Assembly (NCBI RefSeq): GCF_001411555.2
Contig: NC_049916.1
Coordinates: forward strand, 124,001-188,000
Direction of reading: 5' to 3'
Source: Juglans regia
Taxonomy: Eukaryota > Streptophyta > Magnoliopsida > Fagales > Juglandaceae
DNA: 64,000 nucleotides
Below, in pieces: positions 1 to 11,075 of the stretch. The notes beneath the pieces were generated by a model. The model was not told the origin of the DNA. It did not search any database and saw nothing but the letters and a program-made list of their open reading frames with translations. The translations under genes were made by a program, and so were the position numbers. Within the stretch, counting starts at the first letter, position 1; the number at the start of each line of letters is the position of its first letter.

Positions 1-55
1 GAAGTCAGTTATATTTTCGTTATTTTTTTCTACTGTAAAAGTAATATTTTATTAA

Positions 56-373
56 ATCAAACATTGGAAAACCTCATAATATATACGACATGCACATAGT
101 GTATATGCAATTCAATTTCCTGGAATATTTCCTGGTATTAGGCTAATGAGCAAGTCACAAGGGCCCACATCACATCTGCACTCGGAACTATTCCAGGAAA
201 TTGAATTGCATGTACAGTCTATGTGCATGGCGTATATATAAATTGATATTGGGGTAATGAGCAAGTTACAAGGGCCCACATCACATCTGCACTCGAAACT
301 ATTCCAGGAAATTGAAATGCATATACACTCTATGTGCACGTCGTATATATTATGAGGTTTTCCAATGTTTGAT
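56..373. repeat. MITE/foldback element with ~70-bp inverted ends
   Basis: The ends at about 56-125 and 301-373 are near-perfect inverted copies of each other, each carrying the AACATTGGAAAACCTCAT motif or its complement. The interior holds a direct duplication: about 95 bp at 144-237 recurs at 255-349, offset 111 bp, and includes the rightmost inverted arm. A TATTA-type target duplication is possible (TATTA lies just left and just right of the element), but the A/T-rich flanks make it ambiguous. There is no coding capacity. It sits in a VPS13 intron. Confidence 0.75.
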
Positions 374-471
374 TATTAGATCTTTGTATGACTTGAGCAA
401 ATACCAGCCAGCATATGCTTCTTTGAAAAGAAACTAAACGCCCTATATTATCTGTCTTTTGTTGATTTATT

Positions 472-763
472 GGATGCTTGGAGTATCTCAGAATTTTGTG
501 AATGGTAGTGAAATGGTTTAAGTGAAGATGTTTTGAAGTGAAAAGAATTTAATATTATTTTTGTTTTGAAGTTTGTAAAAGTTGTATTGATTTTTGTGTT
601 TTGTTTTGAAATTTGTAAAAGTTGTATTGATTTTTGTATTTGAATAATGATTAGGTAATGATTAGTTAAAAAATTTGAAATTGAAAAGTGTTTTGTGTTT
701 GGGTGTTGTTTGGGAATGAAATTATGAGAAATTTGAGAATTCTCATGTTTGCCAAACATCCCC
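472..763. repeat. MITE-like repeat with GGATG(C/T)TTGG ends
   Basis: The left end reads GGATGCTTGG and the right end is the inverse complement of GGATGTTTGG. Close inside both ends lies an ATCTCAGAATT / GAATTCTCAAAT-like segment. Two ~40-bp direct copies (about 558-598 and 599-640) with the core GTAAAAGTTGTATTGATTTTTG lie inside. It is non-coding and intronic. The ends resemble those of the repeat at 1303-1695. Confidence 0.45.
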
Positions 764-797
764 TTATATTGAGCTATGTTTACACCATTAATTTCAG

Positions 798-2891
798 GGA
801 CTCACTGGCCTTCTCCAGTCACCGATTAAAGGAGCTGAGAAACACGGCCTTCCTGGTGTTCTATCAGGTAATCCGTCTGCCAACACACTGTAATTGTATG
901 CATCATATGAACATGAGTACTGCTACTCATACGTATAGGAAACGTAGGGATTTTTACGTGCTGGCAGCCTCTTTAATTTTTTTTCATAAAAAAAATAAAA
1001 ACAGATCAAAACGTAAAAGAAATACTCGCCCAGCTATTTTCAATCTAATCATTACTCATTTCGAAATTGCTCCTACCATCTTCTCCCAAATCCTAGCCAC
1101 TTTATCACTGAAATTTGGACCAATCTGGGTTACAGATTCTGGGTTTGCGCCACATGATTTCAAGTTTACAGATTCTTGGGTAGAAAGGAGCTAGAGACCG
1201 AATGAGAAACCTATTTGATCTGATCTGCAGTAGAAGGTTATCTGCAAGATAATTGGATCTGGAGACTGATTGAGACAGAAACCATCGAAACTGAGAACAT
1301 TAAGGCTATGTTTGGATGTTGAGCTGAGTTGAGATAAGTTGAGTTCTTTATGAATAGTAGTGAGTTAAGATGGTAGAGTGAGTTTTGTGGGGTCCACCTA
1401 AGATGTGTTTGGATGTTAAGATAAGTTTAGAGATGTATTTATGGGAAGTTGAAAAAGTTGTAGGTCCCGCGTATAAAGAGGTGTTGAGTTGAAAAAAGTT
1501 GTGGGTCCCACATGTAAAGAGGTCTTATGTTTAGTGATGTTTAGTAATTTGGAAGTTGTGTTTGGATGTTGGGTTAGGCGTAAATTTAAACTCAACTCAG
1601 ATGAATTGAGTTGAGATGCTTTTAGATGAAAGTTGAAAGTTGAATAAAATATTGTTAGAATATTATTAGATGAGATGAGATGAAACAATTTCACTATACA
1701 CTTACAGCTGCTGCAAATACCATTTGACATCGAAACCCACTATTAACAGGGTAAAAAGCTACTGCAAATTTCATGTTATTTTGGTTCTACATTTTCTGCA
1801 AATACCACTTACAGCTGCCTTGTACTCGTTCTCTTGCTCAGATTTGAGAGAATGGAATGGTTAGGATTTGAGAGGATGGAAGAAACAGTAAAAGAAATTG
1901 GTTTGAAGAGTATAATTTCATCTCCTTGGTCAGGGGTTTGGTAGTTTATCTCTTGTTTCAACTTTTGATCGGTTTTTATTTTTTAAAATAAAGTCGAAAG
2001 CTAATGAGGCAGACAGCATGTAATGAGCCGTATGTTTTTTGCGTGTAAGGATAGCATTATTCTATTATCATCACCATAATTGCCTTAAAGAACAAGATCC
2101 TCATAAGGGATCACTGACACAAACATTGTCACTTGAGATGCAGAGATGACTGGCTTTGTTTGCCTGGCTCTTGACACTGCCTATCTCTTGGTGCAGGAAT
2201 AGCTTTAGGAGTCACTGGACTTTTGGCTAAGCCAGCAGCTAGTATCCTTGAAGTTACTGGAAAAACTGCACAGAGTATCAGAAACAGAAGTAGGCTACAT
2301 CAATTGGGGCCACAGAGCTTTAGGGCCCGTCTTCCAAGGCCTCTAAGCATGGAAACTCCCCTGAGACCCTACTCTTGGGAAGAAGCAGTTGGAACATCAG
2401 TACTTGTGGAGGCTGACAGTCGTTTGAAGCTCAAGGATGAGGTCTTAGTCATGTGCAAAGCACTTAAACAAGTTGGTAAGTTTGTTATCCTCACCGAGAG
2501 ATTTGTATTAATTTTTAGTTGCCCCAGCTTGGTGGACCTGGGAAAGCCTGAATTTCGAGGCATTTCTGCTGATCCGGAATGGGTGATGGAATCACAAATT
2601 GGTTTGGAGAGTATAATACATGCTGATACCGATCAAGGAGTGATACATATTGTCGGCAGTCCGGATACCGTATTGAGGCAGAACCAGCATCGGCCCCGGA
2701 AAGGCAGTGGAACAATGACTGTGCGATGGGATAATCCTCCTAATACTCTTCCTCTTTTTCAGACGAATTTAGAACTGGCAAGCGAGGAAGATGCAGAAAA
2801 CTTATTACAGATTTTGTTATCTTTGATTGAACTTGGGAAAGAGCGAGGCTGGGGTTATGGGCATCTTCTGCATCAAAGTAATATCAAATAG
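798..2891 (+). CDS. VPS13-family protein, C-terminal two exons (5' part outside window)
   Basis: Two exons are visible: 798-867 (acceptor AG at 796-797, donor GTAATC at 868) and 2197-2891 (acceptor GCAG, stop TAG 2889-2891). Both junctions are phase 1 and rebuild a glycine codon; together they give 254 residues. The first exon encodes a GLTGLLQSPIKG-type stretch and the second continues with a similar GVTGLLAKPAAS stretch, then a conserved tail (YSWEEAVG, VILTERFVLIF, PLFQTNLELASEEDA). This is the C-terminal part of plant VPS13 proteins, large bridge-like lipid-transfer proteins at membrane contact sites. The chorein and repeat regions must lie to the left of the window. The 1.3 kb intron contains MITE-like repeats. 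Family assignment rests on recognition of the protein sequence; the exact paralogue is not resolved. Confidence 0.88.
1303..1695. repeat. Nested MITE-like repeat with TGTTTGGATGTT ends
   Basis: The start motif TGTTTGGATGTT appears three times (about 1309, 1405 and 1560), each followed by a GAGTTGAGAT/AAGATAAG-type tract. The block ends in a run of GATGAGATGAGATGA. This suggests partial copies of the same short element inserted into or beside one another. It lies in the last VPS13 intron. Copies of this kind are, from general knowledge, abundant in Fagales genomes. Confidence 0.55.
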
Positions 2892-3926
2892 CTTGGATGT
2901 GATCATGTAGAGCGCATTTATATGGGGTACTATGAAAGATTGGATTCATTGCAAGGCCTGGCGCCTGCTACACACTTGCCTCGTCCCCACTCTGCTCAAA
3001 CAGTTGGAGAGAGAACCAGTAACCAAACGTTAAATAACTGATCCATTGATGCCCTAACTGAAATGCAGCTTTAATAGCACGTTTAGCACACTGCGATATT
3101 TTTTTGTGTACCGTGTTGTATACTTTGTATAGTGGCCATCCCTTTTCCTTTTTTTCTTTTAAATACTTTGGTAGGCAAGTTTTACGAATTCTAGGCTTCC
3201 TGTACAGTATCATCGTGAACTTTTGGCTATTTTATCCCTTTATTTATACATGTAAATATAGAATTAAGGCGCAAAGCTTGCGTTCTGTTTTAAGATGGCT
3301 TAATTCGAAATGGCCAAAAAGGAGTTGTATATTCTTCACTTTTGAGGTGGTTTTGTCCTGTTTATGTTTAGTTGTTATTTTTAGTGTGTTTAGATTGAGC
3401 AGTGCCACATCCACCGAGGATGTAGCACGAGACCCGTCCGATCAAAAATGTTTTTTATTTTATTTTTTTTTTCATTCATTTTTTTGTTATATTCTTAAAA
3501 AAATTTTAAAAAAAAAATTCACAACATCACTAAAAAACATTTCCTTAATCTTTAAGTAAAAAAAAAAAAAAAAAATGTCGGAAGCCAACAATCTGACTAG
3601 CATTTTTGGTTTAGATTTCACGTGTGCTTTATCGAACAGCAAGTATGATTAAAAAGTTAAAACTAACAGCTTCACATGCTACCCATATGACAGTACAACA
3701 TAAAGTTGTATTACTCTCGCCTCCTCAGACTCACGTCTAGGTTCTAGCCATAATCAGATATTGTGAACGATGACAAAAGGAAATCATCTACGCCCAAGAG
3801 GTGCTATTGTGCAATTAACTCAATTAGGGTTGTGCAAAATCCAAAAATCCAACTTCGGCATTACTGTCAAAGTTGAAGCTCCGATAAAATGGAGTCGGGG
3901 GTTTCTTTGTAATTTTAGTTGGAGTT
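2892..3926. other. 3' UTR of VPS13 gene and intergenic DNA
   Basis: The first few hundred bases after the stop codon are presumably 3' UTR. The remainder is T-rich and A-rich non-coding sequence with an oligo(A) run near 3559. No gene is recognised. A GATGTAGCACGAGA segment near 3420 resembles GATGTAGCACAACT near 11260 and may be a shared dispersed repeat. Confidence 0.5.
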
Positions 3927-3931
3927 GGAGC

Positions 3932-4316
3932 TGTTAGACTTAAATAAAATTCTCTAATGCAGAATAACACTTTAGAAATGAGAATTAAAGGGTTTAACGC
4001 CAAGAAATCTTACCTCCAGCCATTGATGCAATTCACTGTATTTGTTTCGATTTTCACTGTGTTTGGCTCTTCCAAACTCTTCTCTACTCTATTTAGATGG
4101 TGTATTACCGAAGGGAATTGAGTGAGTGAGTTTGGAAACCAAACACATGTATTTATAGCCGAAATTCTTATCAAATTTCGGGTTTACGTGTCCCACGTGA
4201 TCTTATTTTCATGGGATCAATTTTAAATTGATGGGGGAGTGTTTGACCACTTAAAGGACTCTTAAGATGATAGACTCCCACTCACAAACGTCTTCATGAG
4301 AAAGAATCGATCAATA
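3932..4316 (-). repeat. Copia A 3' LTR
   Basis: This is the left copy of the 385-bp LTR. The + strand begins TGTTAGACTT. Its other end reads AATA where the right copy reads AACA, so the terminal TG of the 3' LTR (in element sense) has become TA. The same TATTTATA promoter block as in the 5' LTR is present. Confidence 0.95.
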
Positions 4317-4330
4317 TTCTCCCACTTGGT
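4317..4330 (-). other. Copia A polypurine tract
   Basis: On the - strand the bases just upstream of the 3' LTR read CCAAGTGGGAGAA, a purine-rich tract in the position expected for plus-strand DNA priming. Confidence 0.8.
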
Positions 4331-4618
4331 CAACACTCCTGATCTTAAACCCATCAATAATCTTCATTTAAGTAATAAATACATGAATCATGGCGATAGG
4401 TCCTCTAATGACGAGTATTACCTTCCATGTATTACTATGTATTCATTCTTTACAATTTATGTGGGAACAATTTCTTAATGAATAAACCCTATGTTTATTC
4501 TTGGTCCAATACATATAAATTTTCTCAAAAATAAATTAAGGTGCACATTAATATGAGAAAAGAACATCAAAATGATTAAGAATTTCATTAAAAATAACAT
4601 TGTTCATACAATGAAAAA

Positions 4619-7600
4619 CTACATAATGGAACCAAGTCCCATATTCACTATATGATCCTTGAATTTCAACGGTGGCATGCCCTTAGTCAAAGGATCAGCG
4701 ATCATTAGTTCAGTGCTTACGTGCTCAATGACCACTTTATTTTCTTTAACACGTTCCCTTATGGCTAAATATTTAATGTCGATGTGTTTACTCCGACTCC
4801 CACTTTTGTTGTTCTTAGCCATAAAAATAGCAGCTGAATTGTCGCAATACATTCTCAATGGCCTAGAGATTGAATCCATAATTCTAAGCCCAGAAATGAA
4901 ACTCTTAAGCCATACACCATGTGAAGTAGCCTCAAAACAAGAGACGAACTCGGCTTCCATAGTAGAAGTGGCAGTCAAAGTCTACTTGGCACTCCTCCAT
5001 GATATAGCTCCACCGGCCATCAAAAATATGTATCCTGATGTTGATTTGCGTGAATCAACACAGCCAGCAAAGTCAGAATCTGAGTAGCCAATTACTTCCA
5101 GATTGTCCGTTCGTCTATACATAAGCATGTATTCTTTGGTCCCTTGAAGGTACCTCATTACTTTCTTTGCAGCTCTCCAGTGGTTTAAACCTGGATTACT
5201 CTGATATCGTCCCAACATTCCCACAGCAAATGCAATGTCAGGTCTTGTACAGACCTGAGCATACATTAGGCTTCCGACAGCAGAAGCATATGGAATGTTC
5301 TTCATTTGTTCTCTTTCAAGGTCGTTCTTTGGGCATTGATTCAAATTGAACCTATCACCCTTCACAATGGGAGCTACACTTGGTGAACAATCCTTCATCC
5401 GATATCTCTCCAAAAATTTATTAATATAGGTTTCCTGAGACAGACCCAAGATGCCTCGAAATCTGTCTCTATGGATCTTAATGCCAATGACATAAGATGC
5501 CTCACCCATATCCTTCATATCAAAATTTTTAGAGAGGAATTGTTTCACTTCATGCAGCAAACCCTTATCATTGGTTGCTAGCAAAATGTCATCCACATAT
5601 AAAATAAGAAAACATATTTTACTCCCACTGACCTTCTGGTATATACATTGATCCATAACATTTTCTACAAAACCGAATGAAGAAATTACATTATGGAATT
5701 TCAAATACTATTGGCGAGATGCTTGTTTTAAACCGTATATGGATTTCTTAAGCTTGCAAACCAATTGCTCACCATCACTAGAGGGGAATCCTTCAGGCTG
5801 TTTCATGTAAACCTCCTCCTCTAGATCTCCATTGAGAAATGCTGTTTTCACATTCATTTGTTGCAATTCAAAGTCAAAATGGGCTACTAATGCCAAAATA
5901 ACACGCAAAGAATCTTTCTTAGATACGGGAGAGAAAGTCTCCGTGTAATCGATTCCTTCTTTCTGAGTGAATCCCTTAGTAACGAGTCTTGCCTTGTATC
6001 TCTCAATGTTGCCTAATGAGTCTCTTTTGGTTTTAAAGACCCATTTACATCCAATGGCTTTTACACCATTAGGCAACTCAACAAGATCCCAGACTTCGTT
6101 ACTCTTCATGGAATTCATCTCTTCCTTCATGGCATTGTACCATAATTCTGATTCTTTGCAACTCATGGCTTGTGAAAATAACTCGGGATCATTTTCGGCT
6201 CCAATGTTATAGTCAGATTCTTGCATATATACAACATAATCACTAGGAATTACTGATCTTCTTGCTCTAACAGATCTTCTTAATGTTGCACCATCATCTT
6301 CCTGAGAAGTAGTATGTGGTTCAACTTGTTGTTCAAAAGTTGTTGGCAACTCTTGAACTACCTGATCTACTAGAGTGTCGTCAGCAACTTGTGGAACATC
6401 AATGATTGGTAGTTCAACACCAGTTGGTACTTGAGGGGTGTTGTAAACAATAACCAATCTATCACTTGAAGTGGAAGGTTGAGATTCTGAATGATCATTC
6501 TCAGAAACTATGTTCCTGGTTTGATCGCTCCCACTGATCAAGTCATTCTCAAGAAATTTTGCATTTCTTGATTCCACAATCCTAGTACTGTGAGATGGAC
6601 AATAAAATCTATAACCTTTAGACCTTTCAGCATATCCAATGAAATACCCACTAATGGTCCTTGGGTCTAGTTTCTTCTCTTGTGGATTATAAATTCTCAC
6701 CTCAGACGGGCATCCCCAAACGCGCATATGTCGCAAACTCGGTTTCCAACATTTCCATAATTCAAATGGCGTTTTAGAAACAGCCTTGGTTGGAACTCGG
6801 TTTAATATATACACTGCCGTCTTAAGTGTTTCAGCCCACAATGATTTAGGAAGATTGGAGCTGCTAAGCATACTCCGCACCATGTCCAATAATGTTCGGT
6901 TTCTTCTTTCTGCTACACCATTCTGGTCCGGTGAACCAGGCATGGTGTATTGGGCAACAATCCCATGCTCTTGAAGAAACTTTGCAAATGGCCCAGGTGC
7001 TTGTCCATTCTCAGTGTATCTACCATAATATTCTCCACCTCTATCCGATCTCACGATCTTAATTTGTTTACCGCATTGTTTCTCTACTTCAGCCTTAAAG
7101 ATTTTAAAGGCATCTAATGCTTCGTTCTTGTTATGAAGCATGTAGAGATACATATATCGTGAGTAATCATCTATAAAAAAGATAAAGTATTTCTGACCAT
7201 ATGAGTCCATGTCTGGACTACATATATCAGTATGTATGATCTCTAATATGTCTGAACTCCTATTGGCACCTTTCTTTGACTTGTTGGTCTGCTTTCCCTT
7301 TATGCAGTCCACACAAGTCTCAAAATCAGTAAAATCCAGAGTATTAAGTACCCCTTCATTTACTAATCTTTTAATCCTATCTATGGAGATATGGCCTAAT
7401 CTCCGGTGCCATAATTTAGAGGAATCCTCATTAATAACACATCTTTTAGTGCCAGTGTGAACATGCATTGAATCATAAGTGGTATTGTTTTGTAAATTAA
7501 TGCAGTAAAGACCCTCAGACAAAGTACCATTCCCAACACAATCAGATTTATAAAATAAACTGAATGATGAATTTGAAAAATTAAAAGAATATTCAAAAGG

Positions 7601-8698
7601 TACTAGTCTTGAAACTGAAATCAAGTTTCTAGAAAAACTTGGAACATAAAAGGTTTTCTCCAACTTTAAAACAAAACCACTAGATAAAATTAAATAGCAA
7701 GTTCCAACAGCTTCCACATGCCAGCCCATCTTGTTTCCTGATAAGATGCTTGGCTCACTTCCCACTAGCTTCCTTAGGTTTTGCAAATCCTGCAAGGAAT
7801 TCGAAATGTGGATTGTTGATCCAGAATCAATCCACCATGTGTTAATATTGACATTAACCATATTAGATTCATAACAAACAAGTGAGGTCGAATTACCTTT
7901 GTCTGCAAGTCATTTCTGGAATTTGGCGCATTCCTTCTTCATGTGTCCCTTCTTTTTACAGAAGAAACACTTGGAATCTTTCTTAATACCACCTTGGGGA
8001 GGTATTTTGCCTTTTCCCTTCAGTTTGGCTTGATATTTGCCATTTCCATGCGTTGCCAGCATTGCACTTTCACCCTGTTCCATCATCAGTCTCCCTTCCT
8101 CTTGAACACACATGGTCATGAGTTCATTAATTGACCATTTATCCTTATGTGTGTTGTAAGAGATTTTGAATGGTCCATATTGATGCGGGAGTGTGTTCAG
8201 GATGTAGTGCACTAGGAAGGACTCCGACATTTCAACCTCGAGTTTCTTCAATTGAGCCACATTGTCCCTCATTTGCATGATGTGCTCACGCACACCTTTC
8301 ACACTGGTGAGTCTTAGGGATGAGAACTTCATAATTAGGGTGCTTGCTAGAGCCTTGTCTGAAGTGACAAATTGTTCATCAATGGCTTTTAGCAAGTCTC
8401 GGACCTTTTCATGCTGATCGACAGAACCACAAATACCAGCTGATATTCTAGTCTTAATGAACATCATGCTTAGGCGATTAGATCGCTCCCATCGCTCATA
8501 AAGTGCGATGTCTGCTGCATTACTGGTATCAGTTACAGCTGGTGGTTCGTCTTTCCTAATAGCATAATCTATGTCCATCCACCCTAAATGAAGAAGAATT
8601 CTCTCATTCCAGACCTTATAGTTATCTCCCTTAAGTTCAGGGATATCATAATGAATATCAGAGAAATTTGTAGGTTGTGAAACTGCATATAGATTACA
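4619..8698 (-). pseudogene. Copia A gag-pol polyprotein, one frame with three stops
   Basis: A single - strand frame runs through gag and pol. Gag (down to 7910) has a UBN2-like region and the CCHC knuckle CFFCKKKGHMKKEC. Pol has protease (WWIDSGST, intact), a GAG-pre-integrase motif (LWHRRLGH), integrase (HTDI, SDRGGEY, NGVAERRNR), reverse transcriptase (YVDDILLA, intact) and RNase H (SDSDFAG). Three stops break it: TGA at 7910-7912 after the knuckle, TAG at 5708-5710 after QASRQ, and TAG at 4982-4984 after WRSAK. Family knowledge predicts Trp, Trp and Gln there, so each is explained by one transition. No in-frame ATG precedes the first conserved gag residues: the frame is open from about 8703 but its first Met (8578) lies inside the conserved domain. 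The natural start is therefore unclear or spliced. Confidence 0.93.
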
Positions 8699-8706
8699 TG
8701 TTTATG

Positions 8707-9529
8707 TTAAAATTGAGGCCTAAATAAATATTCATGTTTTACCAATGTAAATCATGCCAAATTGAATCTAATGACATAAAATTGCCTGTGGGCTAAATTT
8801 TAATACCAGTAGATCCAATTAATCTATATGATAGAATTTTATCAATATAATTACTTAATTCATAATTCTAAAGGGTATATTATGAATTTGATATATATTC
8901 TATCGTAGACTTTTATGATAAAACTATCAAATTATTTATTTCATTCATAATTCCTGTGGGTAATTTATGAATAACTTGATATTTTATCCTAATTAATAAT
9001 ATAAATATAATAAAAATTCCTGTGGGATAAAATTTATTATATTTATGTATAATTAATTATAATTAATGTCTAATATTCCTTATGTGATCCTAATCAATCA
9101 TTATAATTTTACTTAATTAAAGATGTTGTGGCTATTCTCTAATTAACATAAAACTATATGGATCACTAGACATTTAAATTGCATAAGACTAGCTTAATAT
9201 TATGAATTACATAATTTTAACTAATACTCACATGTTATAACTATGCACAAAAGATTCATAATATATAAGCATAAATATTGCACAATCTAGATTATAATAT
9301 TATGCATAACATTTAATCTCATGCTCTAAACTATATACTCATAAAAAATTGCATGTAAAAAGCAAAAAAATTAATCAATTCATGCAAACTAAATATGAGC
9401 ATAATAAACAAATATCCTCATTGCATATAATAAAAAATTATAAGCACAATGGTCCTTAGACCAAAAAACCCACAATTCAAGCCATTTAAAAAAGGGAAAA
9501 TTTTTTTTTTTTTTTGTTCTGCACCAAGT
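8707..9529 (-). other. Copia A 5' leader, AT-rich part
   Basis: This non-coding stretch lies between the palindrome array and gag. It is very A/T-rich, with no open frame of note. Several short segments of the form CCTGTGGG(A/T)TAA recur near 8785, 8955 and 9025. A poly(T) tract lies at about 9501-9515. Confidence 0.6.
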
Positions 9530-9952
9530 AAACGACAGGTCGTTTTTTTTTCAAGAAGGAAAAAACGACGTGTCGTTTTGCCCATTTCTTAAAACACAGA
9601 CAGCCTCTAAACGACATGTCGTTTTACTGAAACTCAAAACGACATGTCGTTCACCTTCAGGCTTGATAAACGACTACCGAATAAAATGACATGTCGTTTT
9701 CATCAATTGAAAAACGACGTGTCGTTTTTGTCATTACACTTGAACGGCCTCCGAAGTAAAACGACATGTCGTTTTCATTAAATTGAAAACGACGTGTCGT
9801 TTAGTGGTATACGGGAATAAGAACCTTATGCTAAACGACATGTCGTTTTCATCAAAGTTGAAAACGACCTGTCGTTTAGCAGAACCGAATGAAACAAAAG
9901 CTGCTGTAAACGACATGTCGTTTTCAACAAGCCTGAAAACGACATGTCGTTC
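9530..9952. repeat. Array of 12 palindromes AAACGACATGTCGTTT
   Basis: A perfect 16-bp palindrome or one-to-two-base variants starts at 9530, 9563, 9609, 9637, 9684, 9712, 9759, 9787, 9833, 9862, 9908 and 9937. A half copy lies at 9668. From the third copy on, the spacing alternates about 28 and 47 bp, so the array is six ~75-bp units, each with a pair of palindromes. Variants have the centre CGTG (9563, 9712, 9787), CAGG (9530) or CCTG (9862). It lies in the untranslated leader of copia A. Each copy could fold into a hairpin with a CATG loop in RNA, or bind a dimeric protein in DNA. Confidence 0.95.
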
Positions 9953-10188
9953 GCGTCGTCTTCAACCTCCAGACGCAGCGCGAATTTCGCTTTTTACAGT
10001 GTTTTTTCACGTCAAAAAACATGTTTTTAATCCCAGAATGCTTAGAAAAAATATTTCTTTATGATTTCTAAACTTCTTTCAAATTAAAAACGTCCAAAAA
10101 TCAAAACCCAAAAAAAATTTTCAATTCACGGCCAAAAACAGAGGAACTCGGGTTTTTGAATTTAAACATCAAGACAGAGGATTTTAAT

Positions 10189-10200
10189 GCTCTGATACCA
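10189..10200 (-). other. Copia A primer binding site (tRNA-iMet)
   Basis: The - strand reads TGGTATCAGAGC two bases inside the 5' LTR. It is complementary to the 3' end of plant initiator methionine tRNA, the usual copia primer. Confidence 0.95.
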
Positions 10201-10202
10201 AC

Positions 10203-10587
10203 TGTTAGACTTAAATAAAATTCTCTAATGCGGAATAACACTTTAGAAATGAGAATTAAAGGGTTTAACGCCAAGAAATCTTACCTCCAGCCATTGATGC
10301 AATTCACTGTATTTGTTTCGGTTTTCACTGTGTTTGGCTCTTCCAAACTCTTCTCTACTCTATTTAGATGGTGTATTACCGGAGGGAATTGAGTGAGTGA
10401 GTTTGGGGACCAAACACATGTATTTATAGCCGAAATTCCCATCAAATTTCGGGTTTACGTGTCCCACGTGATCCTATTTTCATGGGATCAATTTTAAATT
10501 GATGGAGGAGTGTTTGACCACTTAAAGGACTCTTAAGATGATAGACTCCCACTCACAAACGTCTTCATGAGAAAGAATCGGTCAACA
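10203..10587 (-). repeat. Copia A 5' LTR
   Basis: This is the right copy of the 385-bp LTR, with intact TG...CA ends in element sense and the GGAGC target duplication immediately to its right. It contains the promoter elements listed separately. Confidence 0.95.
10421..10470 (-). promoter_or_regulatory. Copia A LTR promoter: G-box, ACGT element and TATA box
   Basis: On the - strand a TATAAATA box (10421-10428) lies about 40 bp downstream of a CACGTG G-box (10465-10470). Next to it, ACGTGTC on the + strand (10458-10464) is an ABRE-like core. This order suits a pol II promoter in U3, with transcription starting shortly after the TATA box. Stress or hormone response is only suggested by the ACGT cores. 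Confidence 0.6.
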
Positions 10588-10769
10588 GGAGCTAGTCAGA
10601 AAAACTCGACTTCTGACTTATACCTCCAACTCCAATATTAATCGTACATAGGTTATAAAAACATATATTATTTATTTATCGATTATATATACTCATGTTG
10701 ATTATATATACTTATATAAAGTCTGACTCTTACTTGGTCGGCAAGGTCCCAAGACCAAACCAGCCAACA

Positions 10770-11075
10770 CTCTTGATAAAATTAATCAAATGCTTGCTAA
10801 CTTAAAGAAATAACCTTCTACCAGTACTTTAAGTAGCAAAGGTAAAGAAATGGTTGCTGATTTTTCTACAGAAGAATCATCTTATTCCGATTCCTCTGAA
10901 AATAAAGATGTTCTTTTACTTGAAAAGAATTTTGAAAAAATTGATATGGAAAAACCTGGATTAAACTATTTTAATCCCATGACCATTACAAAAAAATGGA
11001 ATTCCAGACTTATTCCTGATTTATAATTTGAAGAAATATTTTTTCAAACTCAATTTATACATACAAATAATTAAG
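10770..11075 (+). pseudogene. Caulimovirid-like gag/coat-region fragment, + strand
   Basis: A + strand frame of about 100 codons is interrupted by two TAA stops. It is rich in Lys, Glu and Ser and contains a serine/acid stretch (STEESSYSDSSENKD) and a YFNPMTITKKW motif followed by LIPDL. This resembles the acidic tail and pre-RT region of plant pararetrovirus polyproteins. It appears to continue the protein whose earlier part is on the opposite strand at 11430-12221, implying an inversion breakpoint between them. It is an old, non-functional endogenous copy. The family call is by resemblance only. Confidence 0.45.

Larger units (their letters stand above)
3932..10587 (-). mobile_element. Copia A: near-complete Ty1/copia LTR retrotransposon
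   Basis: Two 385-bp LTRs (3932-4316 and 10203-10587) flank an internal region with gag and pol in one frame on the - strand. A perfect 5-bp target duplication GGAGC lies at 3927-3931 and 10588-10592. The primer binding site TGGTATCAGAGC (- strand, 10189-10200) matches the initiator tRNA-Met primer typical of copia elements. A purine-rich tract abuts the 3' LTR. The order protease - integrase - reverse transcriptase - RNase H identifies Ty1/copia; the sequence style is Tnt1-like. By eye the LTRs differ at about 11 of 385 positions, all transitions, implying a fairly young insertion. Three in-frame stops disable the polyprotein. Confidence 0.96.

Noticed and set aside
2476..2480. GTAAG donor-like site inside the last VPS13 exon
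   Set aside because: The frame stays open through it and continues with family-like sequence (VILTERFVLIF), so an intron is not needed.
9530..9952. Palindrome array as a CRISPR array
   Set aside because: The DNA is eukaryotic, the spacers are similar between units, no cas genes exist and the array lies inside a retrotransposon leader.
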